64,000 nucleotides of DNA from Leisingera coralii (GCF_049056525.1 NZ_JBHUPT010000030.1:75093-139092), one strand, 5' to 3'; positions 33,542 to 44,600 are shown, counted from the stretch's first letter. Notes: generated by a model from the letters alone, not told the origin. A program made the numbers and translations.

Positions 33542-35061
33542 TCGAGATGATCCCCGGCACGGTGACGCTGGCCACGCTGGAAGATATCTACCGCAACCTG
33601 ACCCCGGCCAAGCTGGATGCCTCTGCCCGCGAACCGGTGGAGGCCGCGGCCCGGATGGTGGCGGAGGCTGCGGCGGGCGAGGAAGCCGTCTATGGCATCA
33701 ACACCGGTTTCGGCAAGCTGGCCTCGACCAAGATCGCGCCCGCCGACACCGCCACCCTGCAGCGCAACCTGATCCTCAGCCATTGCTGCGGGGTAGGGGA
33801 GGCGCTGCCGGAGGACAAAACCCGGCTGATGATGACGCTGAAACTGCTGTCGATGGGCCGCGGCGCCTCTGGCGTGCGCTGGCTGGTGATCGAGCAGATC
33901 GAGCAGATGCTGGCGCGCGGCGTGGTGCCGGTGATCCCGTCGCAGGGCTCGGTCGGCGCCTCTGGCGACCTGGCGCCGCTGGCGCATATGGCGGCGGCGA
34001 TGATCGGGGCAGGGGAGGCCACCTTCGAAGGCGCCCGCATGTCCAGCGCCGAAGCCCTCAAAAAGGCCGGGTTAGAGCCTATTGTGCTGGGTCCCAAGGA
34101 AGGGTTGGGGCTGATCAACGGCACCCAGTTCTCCACCGCCTGCGCTTTGGCAGGCCTGTTTGACGCTTGGCGCATGGCAGAAGCCTCGATGGCGATTGCC
34201 TCGCTGAGCACCGACGCGATCATGGGCTCCACCGCGCCGCTGATCGCCGACATCCACACCCTGCGCGGCCATGCCGGCCAGATCGACGTCGCGCAGCAGA
34301 TGCGGGACATCATGGACGGGTCCGAAATCCGCGAGAGCCACCGCGAGGGCGACACCCGCGTGCAGGATCCCTATTGCATCCGCTGCCAGCCGCAGGTGGT
34401 GGGCGCGGCGCTGGACGTGCTGCGGATGGCCGCCAAGACGCTGGAGATCGAGGCCAACGCCGTCACCGACAACCCGCTGGTGCTGGTGAACGAAGGGCGC
34501 ATCGTCTCGGGCGGCAACTTCCACGCCGAATATGTGGGCTTTGCCGCCGATCAGATCGCGTTGGCAGTGGCCGAAATCGGCGCCATCGCGCAGCGCCGCG
34601 TGGCGCTGATGGTGGACCCGACCCTGAGCCACGACCTGCCGCCGTTCCTGACCCCCGATCCGGGGCTGAACTCCGGCTTCATGATTGCCGAGGTGACCAC
34701 CGCGGCGCTGATGAGCGAAAACAAGCATTTGGCGAATCCTTGCGTCACCGACTCAACCCCAACGTCGGCAAACCAGGAGGACCACGTGTCGATGGCCGCC
34801 CACGGCGCGCTGCGGCTCACCAAGATGAACGCCAACCTCTCGGTGATCCTGGGCGTCGAAATGCTCTGCGCCGCGCAAGGGGTGGAGGCGCGTGCGCCGC
34901 TCAAGACCTCGGCCCGCTTGCAGGACGTGCTGGCGATGCTGCGCGAGGAAATCCCCTCGCTGGCGGAGGACCGCTACCTGGCGCCCGACATTGAAGCCGC
35001 CAGCGCCATGGTCCGCGCGGGCCGCGTGGCTGCTGCTGCGGGCGTGGAGGTCAAAGCATGA
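33538..35061 (+). CDS. hutH: Histidine ammonia-lyase
   Basis: Protein of 507 residues that deaminates histidine to urocanate. The Ala141-Ser142-Gly143 triad that cyclises to the MIO cofactor lies in SVGASGDLAPLAH; YGINTGFG and QDPYCIRCQPQ-type segments (VQDPYCIRCQPQ) are also present. Length is normal. The start overlaps the hutI stop and the end overlaps hutG by 4 bp. Confidence 0.97.
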   Translation: MIEMIPGTVTLATLEDIYRNLTPAKLDASAREPVEAAARMVAEAAAGEEAVYGINTGFGKLASTKIAPADTATLQRNLILSHCCGVGEALPEDKTRLMMTLKLLSMGRGASGVRWLVIEQIEQMLARGVVPVIPSQGSVGASGDLAPLAHMAAAMIGAGEATFEGARMSSAEALKKAGLEPIVLGPKEGLGLINGTQFSTACALAGLFDAWRMAEASMAIASLSTDAIMGSTAPLIADIHTLRGHAGQIDVAQQMRDIMDGSEIRESHREGDTRVQDPYCIRCQPQVVGAALDVLRMAAKTLEIEANAVTDNPLVLVNEGRIVSGGNFHAEYVGFAADQIALAVAEIGAIAQRRVALMVDPTLSHDLPPFLTPDPGLNSGFMIAEVTTAALMSENKHLANPCVTDSTPTSANQEDHVSMAAHGALRLTKMNANLSVILGVEMLCAAQGVEARAPLKTSARLQDVLAMLREEIPSLAEDRYLAPDIEAASAMVRAGRVAAAAGVEVKA

Positions 35062-35836
35062 TCGAAGTGACCCAAGGCAACTCGCCGCTGGTGCTGGGGC
35101 TGCCCCACACCGGCACCGATGTGCCGACGGAGATTTGGGAGTGCCTGAACGAGACCGGCCGGGCGCTCGCCGATACCGACTGGCATATCCACGACCTGTA
35201 TTCCGGGCTGGTGGAGGAGGTCACAACCGTCCGCACACCGATCCATCGCTATGTGATCGACGTGAACCGCGATCCGGCGGGAATCAGTCTCTATCCGGGG
35301 CAAAACACCACCACTCTGGTGCCGCTCACGGATTTTGACGGGCTGCCGATCTGGCAGGAGGGGCAAGAGCCGGATGAGGCGGAAATCACCCGCCGCCGCG
35401 ACGCCTATCACGCGCCCTATCACGCTGCACTGGCGGCGGAGCTGGAGCGGGTGAAGGCGATCCACGGCTTTGCCATTCTCTATGACTGCCACTCGATCCG
35501 CGGCGACATTCCGTTCCTGTTCGAAGGCCGCCTGCCGGATTTCAACGTCGGCACCAACATGGGCGAAACCTGCGATCCGGCCATCGAGGCGCTGACCGTG
35601 GCCCATTGCGAGGCGGCGGAGGGCTATACCTCCACCCTCAACGGGCGTTTCAAGGGCGGCTGGACCACCCGCCACTATGGCCGCCCCGCGGACGGCCTGC
35701 ACGCCATCCAGATGGAGCTGGCGCAGGCCACCTACTGCCAGGAAAGCCCGCCCTGGACCTATCTGCCGGAGCGCGCGGAAGCCCTGCGCGCCCATCTCAC
35801 CCGTATTCTCACCGATCTTCAGACCTGGAGGCCCGC

Positions 35837-35840
<4 letters not shown>
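35058..35840 (+). CDS. hutG: N-formylglutamate deformylase
   Basis: N-formylglutamate amidohydrolase family, 260 residues: LGLPHTGTDVP, VIDVNRDP, ILYDCHSIRG and the late IQMELAQATY, with candidate zinc ligands among these His/Asp/Glu. It cleaves N-formylglutamate to glutamate and formate. This reaction needs a HutF deiminase upstream in the pathway, and no hutF is found in this window. Overlaps both neighbours by 4 bp. Confidence 0.93.
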
Positions 35841-37519
<1,679 letters not shown>

Positions 37520-37528
37520 TTGAGAGAA

Positions 37529-37603
37529 GGCTGAAATCCGGCGCGGATTTCAGCCATGAAAAATCCGATTTTTCATGGCCGTTTTCCGTGCCGGAAAACG
37601 GCC
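37529..37603. repeat. Three-hairpin intergenic element, copy A
   Basis: Three adjoining hairpins. H1 (37529-37555): 12-bp stem, GGCTGAAATCC arm. H2 (37553-37579): 13-bp arms with GAAAAATC/GATTTTTC. H3 (37577-37603): GGCCGTTTTCCG arm, loop TGC. It lies between the convergent hutU and ugpQ stops. A second copy is at 43811-43883. Likely a bidirectional terminator or repetitive extragenic element. Confidence 0.85.
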
Positions 37604-37610
37604 CCCCGTT

Positions 37611-38552
37611 TCAGGCGGTGTGCCAGTGCAGCCCGTGCAGCAGCAGCTGCCGCTGCACCCGCCCGGGATAGTCGGTGCAGATGGCATCGACACCAAGGGC
37701 GATCATCCGTTCGATGTCCTCCGGCTCATTCACCGTCCAGACCACCGTTACCAGCCTCAGCGCGCGGGCGCGGGCCAGCGACTCTGGCGTGATATCCAGG
37801 AAGTAGGGGCACCAGAACTGGCCTTTGGCGGCGGCAACGCGGTCCGGCAGGTCCAGGGCGCGGCAGCCTGCCACCGGGTTCACCGCCTTGGAGGAGTCCT
37901 CGCCCACCTCATCGGCATTGTCCGGCAACTGGGTCAGGAAAGAGGCGGGCATCTCAGGCGCAAGCCGCTGGCAGTCGGCGAGCAGGTCCCAATCGAAACT
38001 GTGCAACACCGTGCGCGGCTGCATTGCGGCATTGCGCACCTCTGCCACCACCGCCTCCACCAGAGCCTGGCGCGCGCCAGTGTCCTCCAGCAGCTCCGGG
38101 TCGGACTTGATCTCCAGCAGCAGGTGCACGTTCTGGTGTTCAGGCCGCTGCAGCAGCGCCAGCAGGTCCGCCAGGCGGGGAATGCGCACGCCTGTCAGGA
38201 ACGCCTGGTCCGGAAACCGCCGGCCATAGGCGCTGCGGCCGTCCAGCCCGCCCGCGTCATAGGCCTGCAGCTCGGCATAGGTCAGCGCGGAGACCTTGGG
38301 CGGCGTGCCGTGCAGCCAGTTCCCGCTGGCATCGCGCACCATCGACGGGGTCAGACGATGGTTGTGGGTGATCACCGCCACCCCGTCTCGGGTGGCGGTC
38401 ACGTCCAGCTCCAACAGCTCCACCCCGGCGGTCAGGGCAAACTCAAAGCCTTCCATGGTGTTTTCCGGCAGCACGCCGCGGGCGCCGCGGTGGCCGATCA
38501 GGCGGATCACGCCGGGTTCGGCGGCGAAGGCGGGGATCTGGGGGTACTGCAT
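37611..38552 (-). CDS. ugpQ: Glycerophosphodiester phosphodiesterase
   Basis: GDPD-family protein of 313 residues: LIGHRGARGVLPENTMEGF near the N-terminus (catalytic His-Arg and Glu), ELDVTATRDGVAVITHN, LLEIKSD and VWTVNEPEDIERMIALGVDAICTDYP split over the C-terminus. It releases glycerol-3-phosphate from glycerophosphodiesters. No signal peptide, so it acts in the cytoplasm on diesters imported by the Ugp system. Its start overlaps the ugpC stop. Confidence 0.93.
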   Translation of the reverse strand: MQYPQIPAFAAEPGVIRLIGHRGARGVLPENTMEGFEFALTAGVELLELDVTATRDGVAVITHNHRLTPSMVRDASGNWLHGTPPKVSALTYAELQAYDAGGLDGRSAYGRRFPDQAFLTGVRIPRLADLLALLQRPEHQNVHLLLEIKSDPELLEDTGARQALVEAVVAEVRNAAMQPRTVLHSFDWDLLADCQRLAPEMPASFLTQLPDNADEVGEDSSKAVNPVAGCRALDLPDRVAAAKGQFWCPYFLDITPESLARARALRLVTVVWTVNEPEDIERMIALGVDAICTDYPGRVQRQLLLHGLHWHTA

Positions 38553-39607
38553 CAGCCCTCCAGCCGTTTGCCGGTGGCGGCATCGAACAGATGGGTCAGC
38601 TCCGGCGCCACCGCAAAGCGGCGGATGCTGCCGGTGCCGTCATTTGCGTGGCCCGGCACGCTGGCGGTGATGGCGTGCTCCGTGCCTGGCAGGCGGCCGT
38701 GGATCAGGGTGTTGGCGCCGAGCTGCTCCAGCAGCTCCACCTCGATGGCGATGGGGCCTGAGGCATCTTCCATCAGGTGTTCGGGACGCAGGCCAAGGGT
38801 GGCGGTGCCGGAATGGGCGGAGGCCACCGGCAGCACGCCGCCGCCGGGAAGGGCGGCCTGGCCGCCGCTGAGTTCCGCCGGGAAGAAGTTCATCGCCGGG
38901 CTGCCGATGAAGCCCGCCACAAACACCGAGGCCGGGCGGTCATACAGCTCGATCGGGGTGCCGAACTGCTCCACATAGCCGCCGTTCAGCACCATCAGCC
39001 GGTCGCCCAAGGTCATCGCCTCGACCTGATCGTGGGTCACATAGATCGAGGTCACCCCCAGCCGCTGCTGCAGCTTGCGGATTTCCAGCCGCATCTGCAC
39101 CCGCAGCTTGGCGTCGAGGTTGGACAGGGGCTCATCGAACAGGAATACCTGCGGATCGCGCACGATGGCGCGGCCCATGGCAACCCGCTGGCGCTGGCCG
39201 CCCGACAGCTGGCGCGGCTTGCGGTCGAGGTATTGCTTGATCTCCAGGATCTCGGCGGCTTCTTCAACGCGGCGGTTGATCTCGTCCTTCGGCAGTTTGC
39301 GGATCTTCAGGCCATAGGCCATGTTCTGGCGCACCGACATATGCGGGTACAGAGCGTAGTTCTGAAACACCATCGCGATGTCGCGCGCCGAGGGCTCCAG
39401 CTCGTTCACCCGGCGCCCGCCGATGGCGATCTCGCCGGAGGTGACGCTTTCCAGCCCCGCCACCATGCGCAGCAGCGTGGACTTGCCGCAGCCGGAGGGG
39501 CCGACGATGACGATGAACTCGCCATCCTTGATGCCGCCGTCGATATGGTGGAGCACCTCGGTCGGCCCGTAGGATTTCACCAGGTCTTTGAGTTGAATGT
39601 CAGCCAT
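38552..39607 (-). CDS. ugpC: sn-Glycerol-3-phosphate ABC transporter ATP-binding protein
   Basis: CUT1-type ABC ATPase of 351 residues: Walker A GPSGCGKST, LSGGQRQRV, LFDEPLSNLDAKLR and a C-terminal TOBE regulatory domain (LGLRPEHL). It energises the UgpAE channel. It sits 12 bp after ugpE and overlaps ugpQ, a normal ugp arrangement; sequence alone cannot fully exclude another CUT1 sugar, but ugpQ makes glycerophosphodiester/G3P uptake likely. Confidence 0.93.
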   Translation of the reverse strand: MADIQLKDLVKSYGPTEVLHHIDGGIKDGEFIVIVGPSGCGKSTLLRMVAGLESVTSGEIAIGGRRVNELEPSARDIAMVFQNYALYPHMSVRQNMAYGLKIRKLPKDEINRRVEEAAEILEIKQYLDRKPRQLSGGQRQRVAMGRAIVRDPQVFLFDEPLSNLDAKLRVQMRLEIRKLQQRLGVTSIYVTHDQVEAMTLGDRLMVLNGGYVEQFGTPIELYDRPASVFVAGFIGSPAMNFFPAELSGGQAALPGGGVLPVASAHSGTATLGLRPEHLMEDASGPIAIEVELLEQLGANTLIHGRLPGTEHAITASVPGHANDGTGSIRRFAVAPELTHLFDAATGKRLEG

Positions 39608-39619
39608 CTGTCAGGCGCC

Positions 39620-40471
39620 TTACTTATCGGTTTCCGTCAAGCCCTGCACAAAGAGCTTTTGCATTGCGATGACCACAAACACCGGCGGGATCATCGCCAG
39701 AAGGGCTGTGGTCATGATGATGTTCCATTGCGGGCTCTGCTCTGCCGCCTCCAGCATCTGCTTGATCGACATCACGATGGTGGTCATCGAGGTGTCGGTG
39801 GTGATCAAAAGCGGCCAGAGGTACTGGTTCCAGCCGAAGATAAACAGGATCACGAACAGCGCCGCGATATTGGTGCGCGACAAGGGCAGCAGGATGTCGA
39901 AGAAGAACCGGAGCGGCCCGGCACCGTCGATACGGGCGCTTTCCAAGAGCTCATCCGGCACCGTCAGGAACACCTGGCGGAACATGAACGTCGCGGTGGC
40001 CGAGGCGATCAGCGGGATCGACAACCCCCAGTAGCTGTTCAGCATCCCCAGATTGGCGACAACCTCGAACGTCGGCAGGATCCGCACCTCGACCGGCAGC
40101 ATCAGGGTGATGAAGATCATCCAGAAAAAGGTCATGCGGAACGGGAACTTGAAATAGACGATGGCAAAGGCCGACAGCAGCGATATGGCGATCTTGCCGG
40201 TGGAGATCATCAGCGCCATCGCCAAGGAGTTCAGCAGCATCAGCCAGACCGGCGCGGTCTCAGTGCCGCTGAGGCCGGAGCCGAAAAGGGTCTGCTTCAT
40301 ATTCGCCAGGAAATGGTCGCCGGGCCACAGCGGCACGGGCGCCTGGTTCATGCGCAGCTGGTCGTGGGTGGCGGCGACAAAGGTGATCCACACCGGCAGC
40401 GCGATGGCCAGAACGCCAAGCACCAGCACCAGATGGGTGAGGAAGGCGGTGAGGGGGCGGTTTTCGACCAT
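39620..40471 (-). CDS. ugpE: sn-Glycerol-3-phosphate ABC transporter permease
   Basis: Six-helix inner-membrane permease of 283 residues, with the CUT1 EAA loop (ESARIDGAGPLRFFFDILLPLSR) and a C-terminal VIAMQKLFVQGLT typical of UgpE. Its ATG shares one base with the ugpA stop. Confidence 0.92.
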   Translation of the reverse strand: MVENRPLTAFLTHLVLVLGVLAIALPVWITFVAATHDQLRMNQAPVPLWPGDHFLANMKQTLFGSGLSGTETAPVWLMLLNSLAMALMISTGKIAISLLSAFAIVYFKFPFRMTFFWMIFITLMLPVEVRILPTFEVVANLGMLNSYWGLSIPLIASATATFMFRQVFLTVPDELLESARIDGAGPLRFFFDILLPLSRTNIAALFVILFIFGWNQYLWPLLITTDTSMTTIVMSIKQMLEAAEQSPQWNIIMTTALLAMIPPVFVVIAMQKLFVQGLTETDK

Positions 40472-41352
40472 CAGTATGCCACCTTTCTTTCAACAAAGCG
40501 GAACTGGACCACGGTCATGGCGATGACCAGCACCATCAGCACCACCGACTGCGCGGCGGAGCCGCCGAGGTCGAGGCCGACAAAGCCGTCGTTGAACACC
40601 TTGTAGACCAGGATGGTGGTGGAGGTGCCGGGGCCGCCCTGGGTCACGGCGTGGATGATGCCGAAGGTCTCGAAAAAGGCGTAGACCATGTTAATGACCA
40701 GCAGGAAAAACGTGGTGGGCGAGATCAGCGGGAAGATGATGGTCCAGAACCGCCGCGCCGGGCCTGCGCCGTCGATGGCGGCGGCCTCGATCACCGAGTT
40801 GGGGATCGACTGCATGGCGGCGAGGTAGAACAGGAAGTTATAGGCCACCTGCTTCCACGCCGCGGCCAGGATCACCAGCGCCATCGCCTGGGTGCCGCTC
40901 AGGTAGTGGTTCCAGGTGATGCCCGCGAACTCCAGGAAATAGGGGAAGATTCCCAAAGTGGGGTTGAACATGAACACCCACAACGCCCCGGCCAGCACCG
41001 GCGCCACCGCATAGGGCCAGATCAGCATGGTGCGGTAGAACATGGCGCCGCGCACCACCCGCTGGGCAAAGCCTGCGAGGATCAGGGCAAAGCCCATCGA
41101 CAGCGCCGCCACCAGCAATGAGAACACCGCGGTGCGCTGGAAACTGGCCAGATAATGCGGATCACTGGCGAGAACCTCGAAATTCTCTAACCAGACGAAT
41201 TCGGTGCCAAGGCCAAAGGCGTCTTCGATCAGGAACGACTGATACATCGCCTGGCTGGCAGGCCAGAGGAAGAACACCAGGGTGATGGCGATTTGCGGCG
41301 CGACCAGCAGGTACGGCAGCGCCGAGGTCGGGAAATGCACCCGTTTGAGCAT
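40471..41352 (-). CDS. ugpA: sn-Glycerol-3-phosphate ABC transporter permease
   Basis: Six-helix permease of 293 residues beginning MLKRVHFPTSALPYLLVAPQ; EAA-loop segment IEAAAIDGAGPARRFW. ATG 41352 is chosen over an upstream in-frame TTG at 41364. It pairs with UgpE to form the channel. Confidence 0.92.
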   Translation of the reverse strand: MLKRVHFPTSALPYLLVAPQIAITLVFFLWPASQAMYQSFLIEDAFGLGTEFVWLENFEVLASDPHYLASFQRTAVFSLLVAALSMGFALILAGFAQRVVRGAMFYRTMLIWPYAVAPVLAGALWVFMFNPTLGIFPYFLEFAGITWNHYLSGTQAMALVILAAAWKQVAYNFLFYLAAMQSIPNSVIEAAAIDGAGPARRFWTIIFPLISPTTFFLLVINMVYAFFETFGIIHAVTQGGPGTSTTILVYKVFNDGFVGLDLGGSAAQSVVLMVLVIAMTVVQFRFVERKVAY

Positions 41353-41423
41353 GAAGGACCCCAATCAGGAAATGACCCTGCCGCCCGGGGGAGGGGCGGC
41401 AGGGCCGGAGTTCTCGGGATGGA

Positions 41424-42725
41424 TTACTTGGCGGTGCGTTCGAACTTGCGCAGCAGGTCGTTGCCGCGCTCAACCGCGGCGTCCAACGCTTGCTGCGCGG
41501 ATTTCTCGCCGCCCCACAGCGCTTCCAGCTCCTCGTTGATCACGTCCCGCACCTGCACGAAGTTGCCATAGCGGATGCCGCGGCTGTTGGCGGTGGGGGT
41601 GTTCAGGCTCAGCTGCTTGATCGCGGTGTCGGTGCCCGGGTTCTTGTCGTAGAAGCCCTGTTCCTTGGACAGCTCATACGCGGCTGTGGTGATCGGAACA
41701 TAGCCGGTCTCCTGGTGCCACCAGGCCTGCACTTCGGGCGAGGACAGGTAGCTGAGGAACTTGGCGGTGCCCTTGTATTCCTCCTCCTCGTGGCCTGCCA
41801 GCACCCACAGGGTGGCGCCGCCGATGATCGAGTTCTGCGGTGCCTCGGCCACCTTGGTGTCCAGCGGCAGCATGGTCTGGCCGAATTCGAACTCCGCCTG
41901 CGAGGAGATCGAGCCGTAGTAGGCCGAAGAGTTCATCCACATGCCGCATTCGCCGTTAGTGAACATCGGCAGGCTGTCGCCGCGGCGGCCGCCGTAGACA
42001 AACAGGCTGTCCTTGCCCATCGAGGCAACATCGTCCAGGCGCGCGGCAACCTTGTCGTTGTTGAAGGTCAGCTCGGTGTCAAAGCCCGCAAAGCCGTTTT
42101 CCTTGGTGCCGGTGGGCAGGTTGTGCCAGGCCGAGAAGTTCTCGATCATCACCCAGGACTGCCAGCCAAAGCTGACACCGCATTTCATGCCGTTATCGAC
42201 CAGCTTCTGCGCGGTGGTTTTCACTTCGTCCCAAGTGGCCGGAACCTCGGCGCCGGCTGCGTCCAGCGCGTCCTTGTTGTACCACAGCACCGGCGTGGAG
42301 CTGTTGAAGGGCATCGACAGCAGCTCGCCCTCGGGCGTCTCGTAATAGGAGACCACCGCGGGCAGGAAGGCGTCGCCGTCAAACGGCTCGCCTGCGTCCT
42401 TCATCAGCTTCTCAACCGGGTAGATCGCGCCCTTGGCGGCCATCATGGTGGCGGTGCCGACCTCAAAGACCTGCACAATCTGCGGGTGTTCCTTGGCGCG
42501 GAAGGCGGCAATCGCCGCGGTCATGGTCTCGGTGTAGTTGCCCTTGTAGACAGGCACCACTTTGTAGGCGTCCTGGGTCGCGTTGAAATCTTCGGCAATC
42601 TTGTTGACGCGTTCGCCATTGGTGCCGCCCATGGCGTGCCACCACTGAATTTCGGTTTCTGCAAATGCGGTGCTGCCGGCAACGGCCAGAACGGCCGAGG
42701 CGCAGAGCAAGGATTTAACGGACAT
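41424..42725 (-). CDS. ugpB: sn-Glycerol-3-phosphate-binding protein
   Basis: Periplasmic binding protein of 433 residues with a signal peptide (MSVKSLLCASAVLAVAGSTAFA). Mature protein starts ETEIQWWHAMGG; it also has MPFNSSTPVLWYNKDA and WMNSSAYYGS, as in UgpB. GGGAGA precedes the ATG at 42725; a longer frame from 42803 would start upstream of the signal peptide. First gene of ugpBAECQ, divergent from a LysR gene. Pho-type control is not obvious in the short promoter. Confidence 0.93.
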   Translation of the reverse strand: MSVKSLLCASAVLAVAGSTAFAETEIQWWHAMGGTNGERVNKIAEDFNATQDAYKVVPVYKGNYTETMTAAIAAFRAKEHPQIVQVFEVGTATMMAAKGAIYPVEKLMKDAGEPFDGDAFLPAVVSYYETPEGELLSMPFNSSTPVLWYNKDALDAAGAEVPATWDEVKTTAQKLVDNGMKCGVSFGWQSWVMIENFSAWHNLPTGTKENGFAGFDTELTFNNDKVAARLDDVASMGKDSLFVYGGRRGDSLPMFTNGECGMWMNSSAYYGSISSQAEFEFGQTMLPLDTKVAEAPQNSIIGGATLWVLAGHEEEEYKGTAKFLSYLSSPEVQAWWHQETGYVPITTAAYELSKEQGFYDKNPGTDTAIKQLSLNTPTANSRGIRYGNFVQVRDVINEELEALWGGEKSAQQALDAAVERGNDLLRKFERTAK

Positions 42726-42807
42726 GAGCTTCTCTCCCAATGTTGGCTCTGCGGAAGCTTTTGTCCGGTCAAAAGGATAATTCAAGCAAAAGTTTTTTGA
42801 CAATCTT

Positions 42808-42824
42808 CATAACATGATGTTATG
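42808..42824. promoter_or_regulatory. LysR-type operator between ugpB and its divergent regulator
   Basis: CATAACAT-G-ATGTTATG is an inverted repeat of two 8-bp arms around one base in the 138-bp divergent gap. It contains a T-N11-A core as expected for LysR proteins. TTGACA at 42797-42802 lies just beside it. Confidence 0.6.
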
Positions 42825-42863
42825 CGAGGGTGAGTTCACCGCCAGCCGAAGGCCGCTAACCCC

Positions 42864-43781
42864 TTGAAATTCAGTCTCAGACAGCTGGAGGCCTTTCAGG
42901 CCGTCGCCCGCACCGGCTCCGTCACCCGGGCGGCGGAGACGTTGGGTATCTCGCAGCCCGCCGCCAGCCGGCTGCTTTCCGATTTTTCAAAATCGGTGGC
43001 GGTGGAGCTGTTCACCCGCCAGGACGGGGTGCTGATTCCCACAAGCGAGGCGCGCTATCTGCTGTCCGAAGTGGGGCGGGTGTTCGACAGCCTGAACCAC
43101 CTGGAGGAACTCAACCGTGACTTGACCGAGCGCACCGCCGGCCACCTGCGCATCGCCTGCCTGCCGGGGTTTGCCACGGCGCTGCTGCCCAAGCTGCTGG
43201 CGCAGTTTCTGGAGCACCGCCCCGGCGTGCGGCTGACGCTGGAGCCGGACCGGCCCGAGCGGATCCTGGAGTGGATTATCGGCGAGCAGTATGACTGCGG
43301 CATCACCGACGGCTTTGCCGCCCATCCGGCGGTGGAGAATATCGACGTCCCGATCCGCACCGTCTGCGTGCTGCCCCAAGGGGATCCGCTGGCAGAACAG
43401 GATGTTATCACGCCCCGCGACCTCAAGGACCGCAAGATCATCCACACGCGGCGCGACAGCCCGTTTTTCCGCAAGCTGCACAAGGCCTTTTCCGAAGACG
43501 GGGTGGAGCTGAACAGCTGGATCGAGGTGCGCCAGTTCTCCACCGCCTGTATCATCATCAGCCAGGGGCAGGGCGCCTCGGTGGTTAGTGCGCTGGATGC
43601 CGAGCAGTTCCGCGGCCAGGGCATCGCCATCGTGCCGTTTGCGCCGGAACTACACCACCGGCTGTCGATCCTGCGGCCGGTATCGGGCAGCCGCTCGCTG
43701 CTGGCGCTGGATTTCCTGGATGCGTTTGTGGACAGCCTGAAGCCCTTCCGCGCCGATCCGCCTCAGCCGCCGCGGATCTGA
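42864..43781 (+). CDS. LysR-family transcriptional regulator
   Basis: Protein of 305 residues. N-terminal winged helix (LRQLEAFQAVARTGSVTRAAETLGISQPAASRLL) and a periplasmic-binding-like effector domain from about residue 90 (GHLRIACLPGFATALLP). TTG start at 42864; no ATG gives a complete HTH. It is divergent from ugpB with a 17-bp inverted repeat between them, so it probably controls the ugp operon and itself. Ends opposite the GntR gene, separated by hairpin copy B. Confidence 0.88.
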   Translation: MKFSLRQLEAFQAVARTGSVTRAAETLGISQPAASRLLSDFSKSVAVELFTRQDGVLIPTSEARYLLSEVGRVFDSLNHLEELNRDLTERTAGHLRIACLPGFATALLPKLLAQFLEHRPGVRLTLEPDRPERILEWIIGEQYDCGITDGFAAHPAVENIDVPIRTVCVLPQGDPLAEQDVITPRDLKDRKIIHTRRDSPFFRKLHKAFSEDGVELNSWIEVRQFSTACIIISQGQGASVVSALDAEQFRGQGIAIVPFAPELHHRLSILRPVSGSRSLLALDFLDAFVDSLKPFRADPPQPPRI

Positions 43782-43810
43782 GGCTCGGCTGCCGGGGCAA
43801 GCGGCCCGCA

Positions 43811-43883
43811 GGCTGAAATCCGGCGCGGATTTCAGCCATGAAAAATCGATTTTTCATGGCCGTTTTTCTTGCAGAAAAACGGC
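43811..43883. repeat. Three-hairpin intergenic element, copy B
   Basis: Same architecture as copy A. H1 43811-43837 is identical to the first copy. H2 43835-43860 is a perfect 26-bp palindrome, lacking one central base present in copy A. H3 43859-43883 has GTTTTTCT/AGAAAAAC arms around the same TGC loop; the arm changes relative to copy A are compensatory. It lies between convergent LysR and GntR genes and touches the GntR stop codon. Confidence 0.85.
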
Positions 43884-44557
43884 TACGCCTGGCTCAGCAG
43901 CCGCTCGGCAGTGTGTTTGGCGTCACTCAGATGCTGTTCAATGGCGGCCTGCGCGGCCTTGGCGTCGCCTGACACGATGGCCCGGCAGATCTCCTGCATA
44001 TGGGCGGGGCCGGGTTTCTGCCGCTCTGCGGTCGAGAGCGTCACCGCCCGCAGCCGGCTGATGCGGCCGTTCAGACGCTGGGCGATTTCCCAGGCGACGT
44101 TGTGGCCGGCGCCTTCAAAGATGATCCGGTAGAACTCCGTCGTGGCATTCAGCATCGGGCCGGGCACGCCTGCCGCCACGGCCTCTTGCAGCCTGTGCAG
44201 CGCGGCCGTCAGCTGCTCCGCAAGCTGCGGTGTCATGTTCCGGGCGCATTCGGTGGCGGCGGCAGTCTCCAGCATCTGGCGGATGTCGTAGATCTGCCGC
44301 GCGTCCTCCCACGTGAGCTGCGCCACGATTGGACCTTTGCCGGGCAGGATCTCCACCAGGCCTTCGGCCTCCAGGTAGCGGATCGTTTCGCGCACCACGG
44401 TGCGGCTGACGCCAAGCTGGTCGCACAGGGGGCGTTCCACCAGCCGTTCGCCGGGGGCAAACTGGCCGGAGATGATCGCCTCGCGCATCCGCTCCTGCAC
44501 GATGTCCCGCAGGGTCTGCGGCGGCTGTTCGATTTTGCTCATGACAGGACGGTTCAT
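43883..44557 (-). CDS. GntR-family (FadR/FCD) transcriptional regulator
   Basis: Regulator of 224 residues: winged helix with PLCDQLGVSRTVVRETIRYLEAEGLVEI, then a helical FCD domain (TTEFYRIIFEGAGHNVAWEI, AIEQHLSDAKHTAERLL). ATG 44557 follows GGAGAA. It is divergent from the 44.7-49.5 kb catabolic operon with a perfect palindrome (44616-44627) over that operon's promoter, which makes it the likely repressor. Inducer unknown. Confidence 0.87.
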   Translation of the reverse strand: MNRPVMSKIEQPPQTLRDIVQERMREAIISGQFAPGERLVERPLCDQLGVSRTVVRETIRYLEAEGLVEILPGKGPIVAQLTWEDARQIYDIRQMLETAAATECARNMTPQLAEQLTAALHRLQEAVAAGVPGPMLNATTEFYRIIFEGAGHNVAWEIAQRLNGRISRLRAVTLSTAERQKPGPAHMQEICRAIVSGDAKAAQAAIEQHLSDAKHTAERLLSQA

Positions 44558-44600
44558 GGGTTCTCCGATAGCAGCCGGGGTGGGGCGGAACAAGTCTGCA

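Noticed and set aside
38777..40606. 609-residue plus-strand ORF opposite ugpC and ugpE
   Set aside because: His/Asp/Gln-rich shadow of two canonical transporter genes.
42979..42996. CCGATTTT-TC-AAAATCGG inverted repeat inside the LysR gene
   Set aside because: Fully coding, single copy, unrelated to the other repeats; probably codon-driven.
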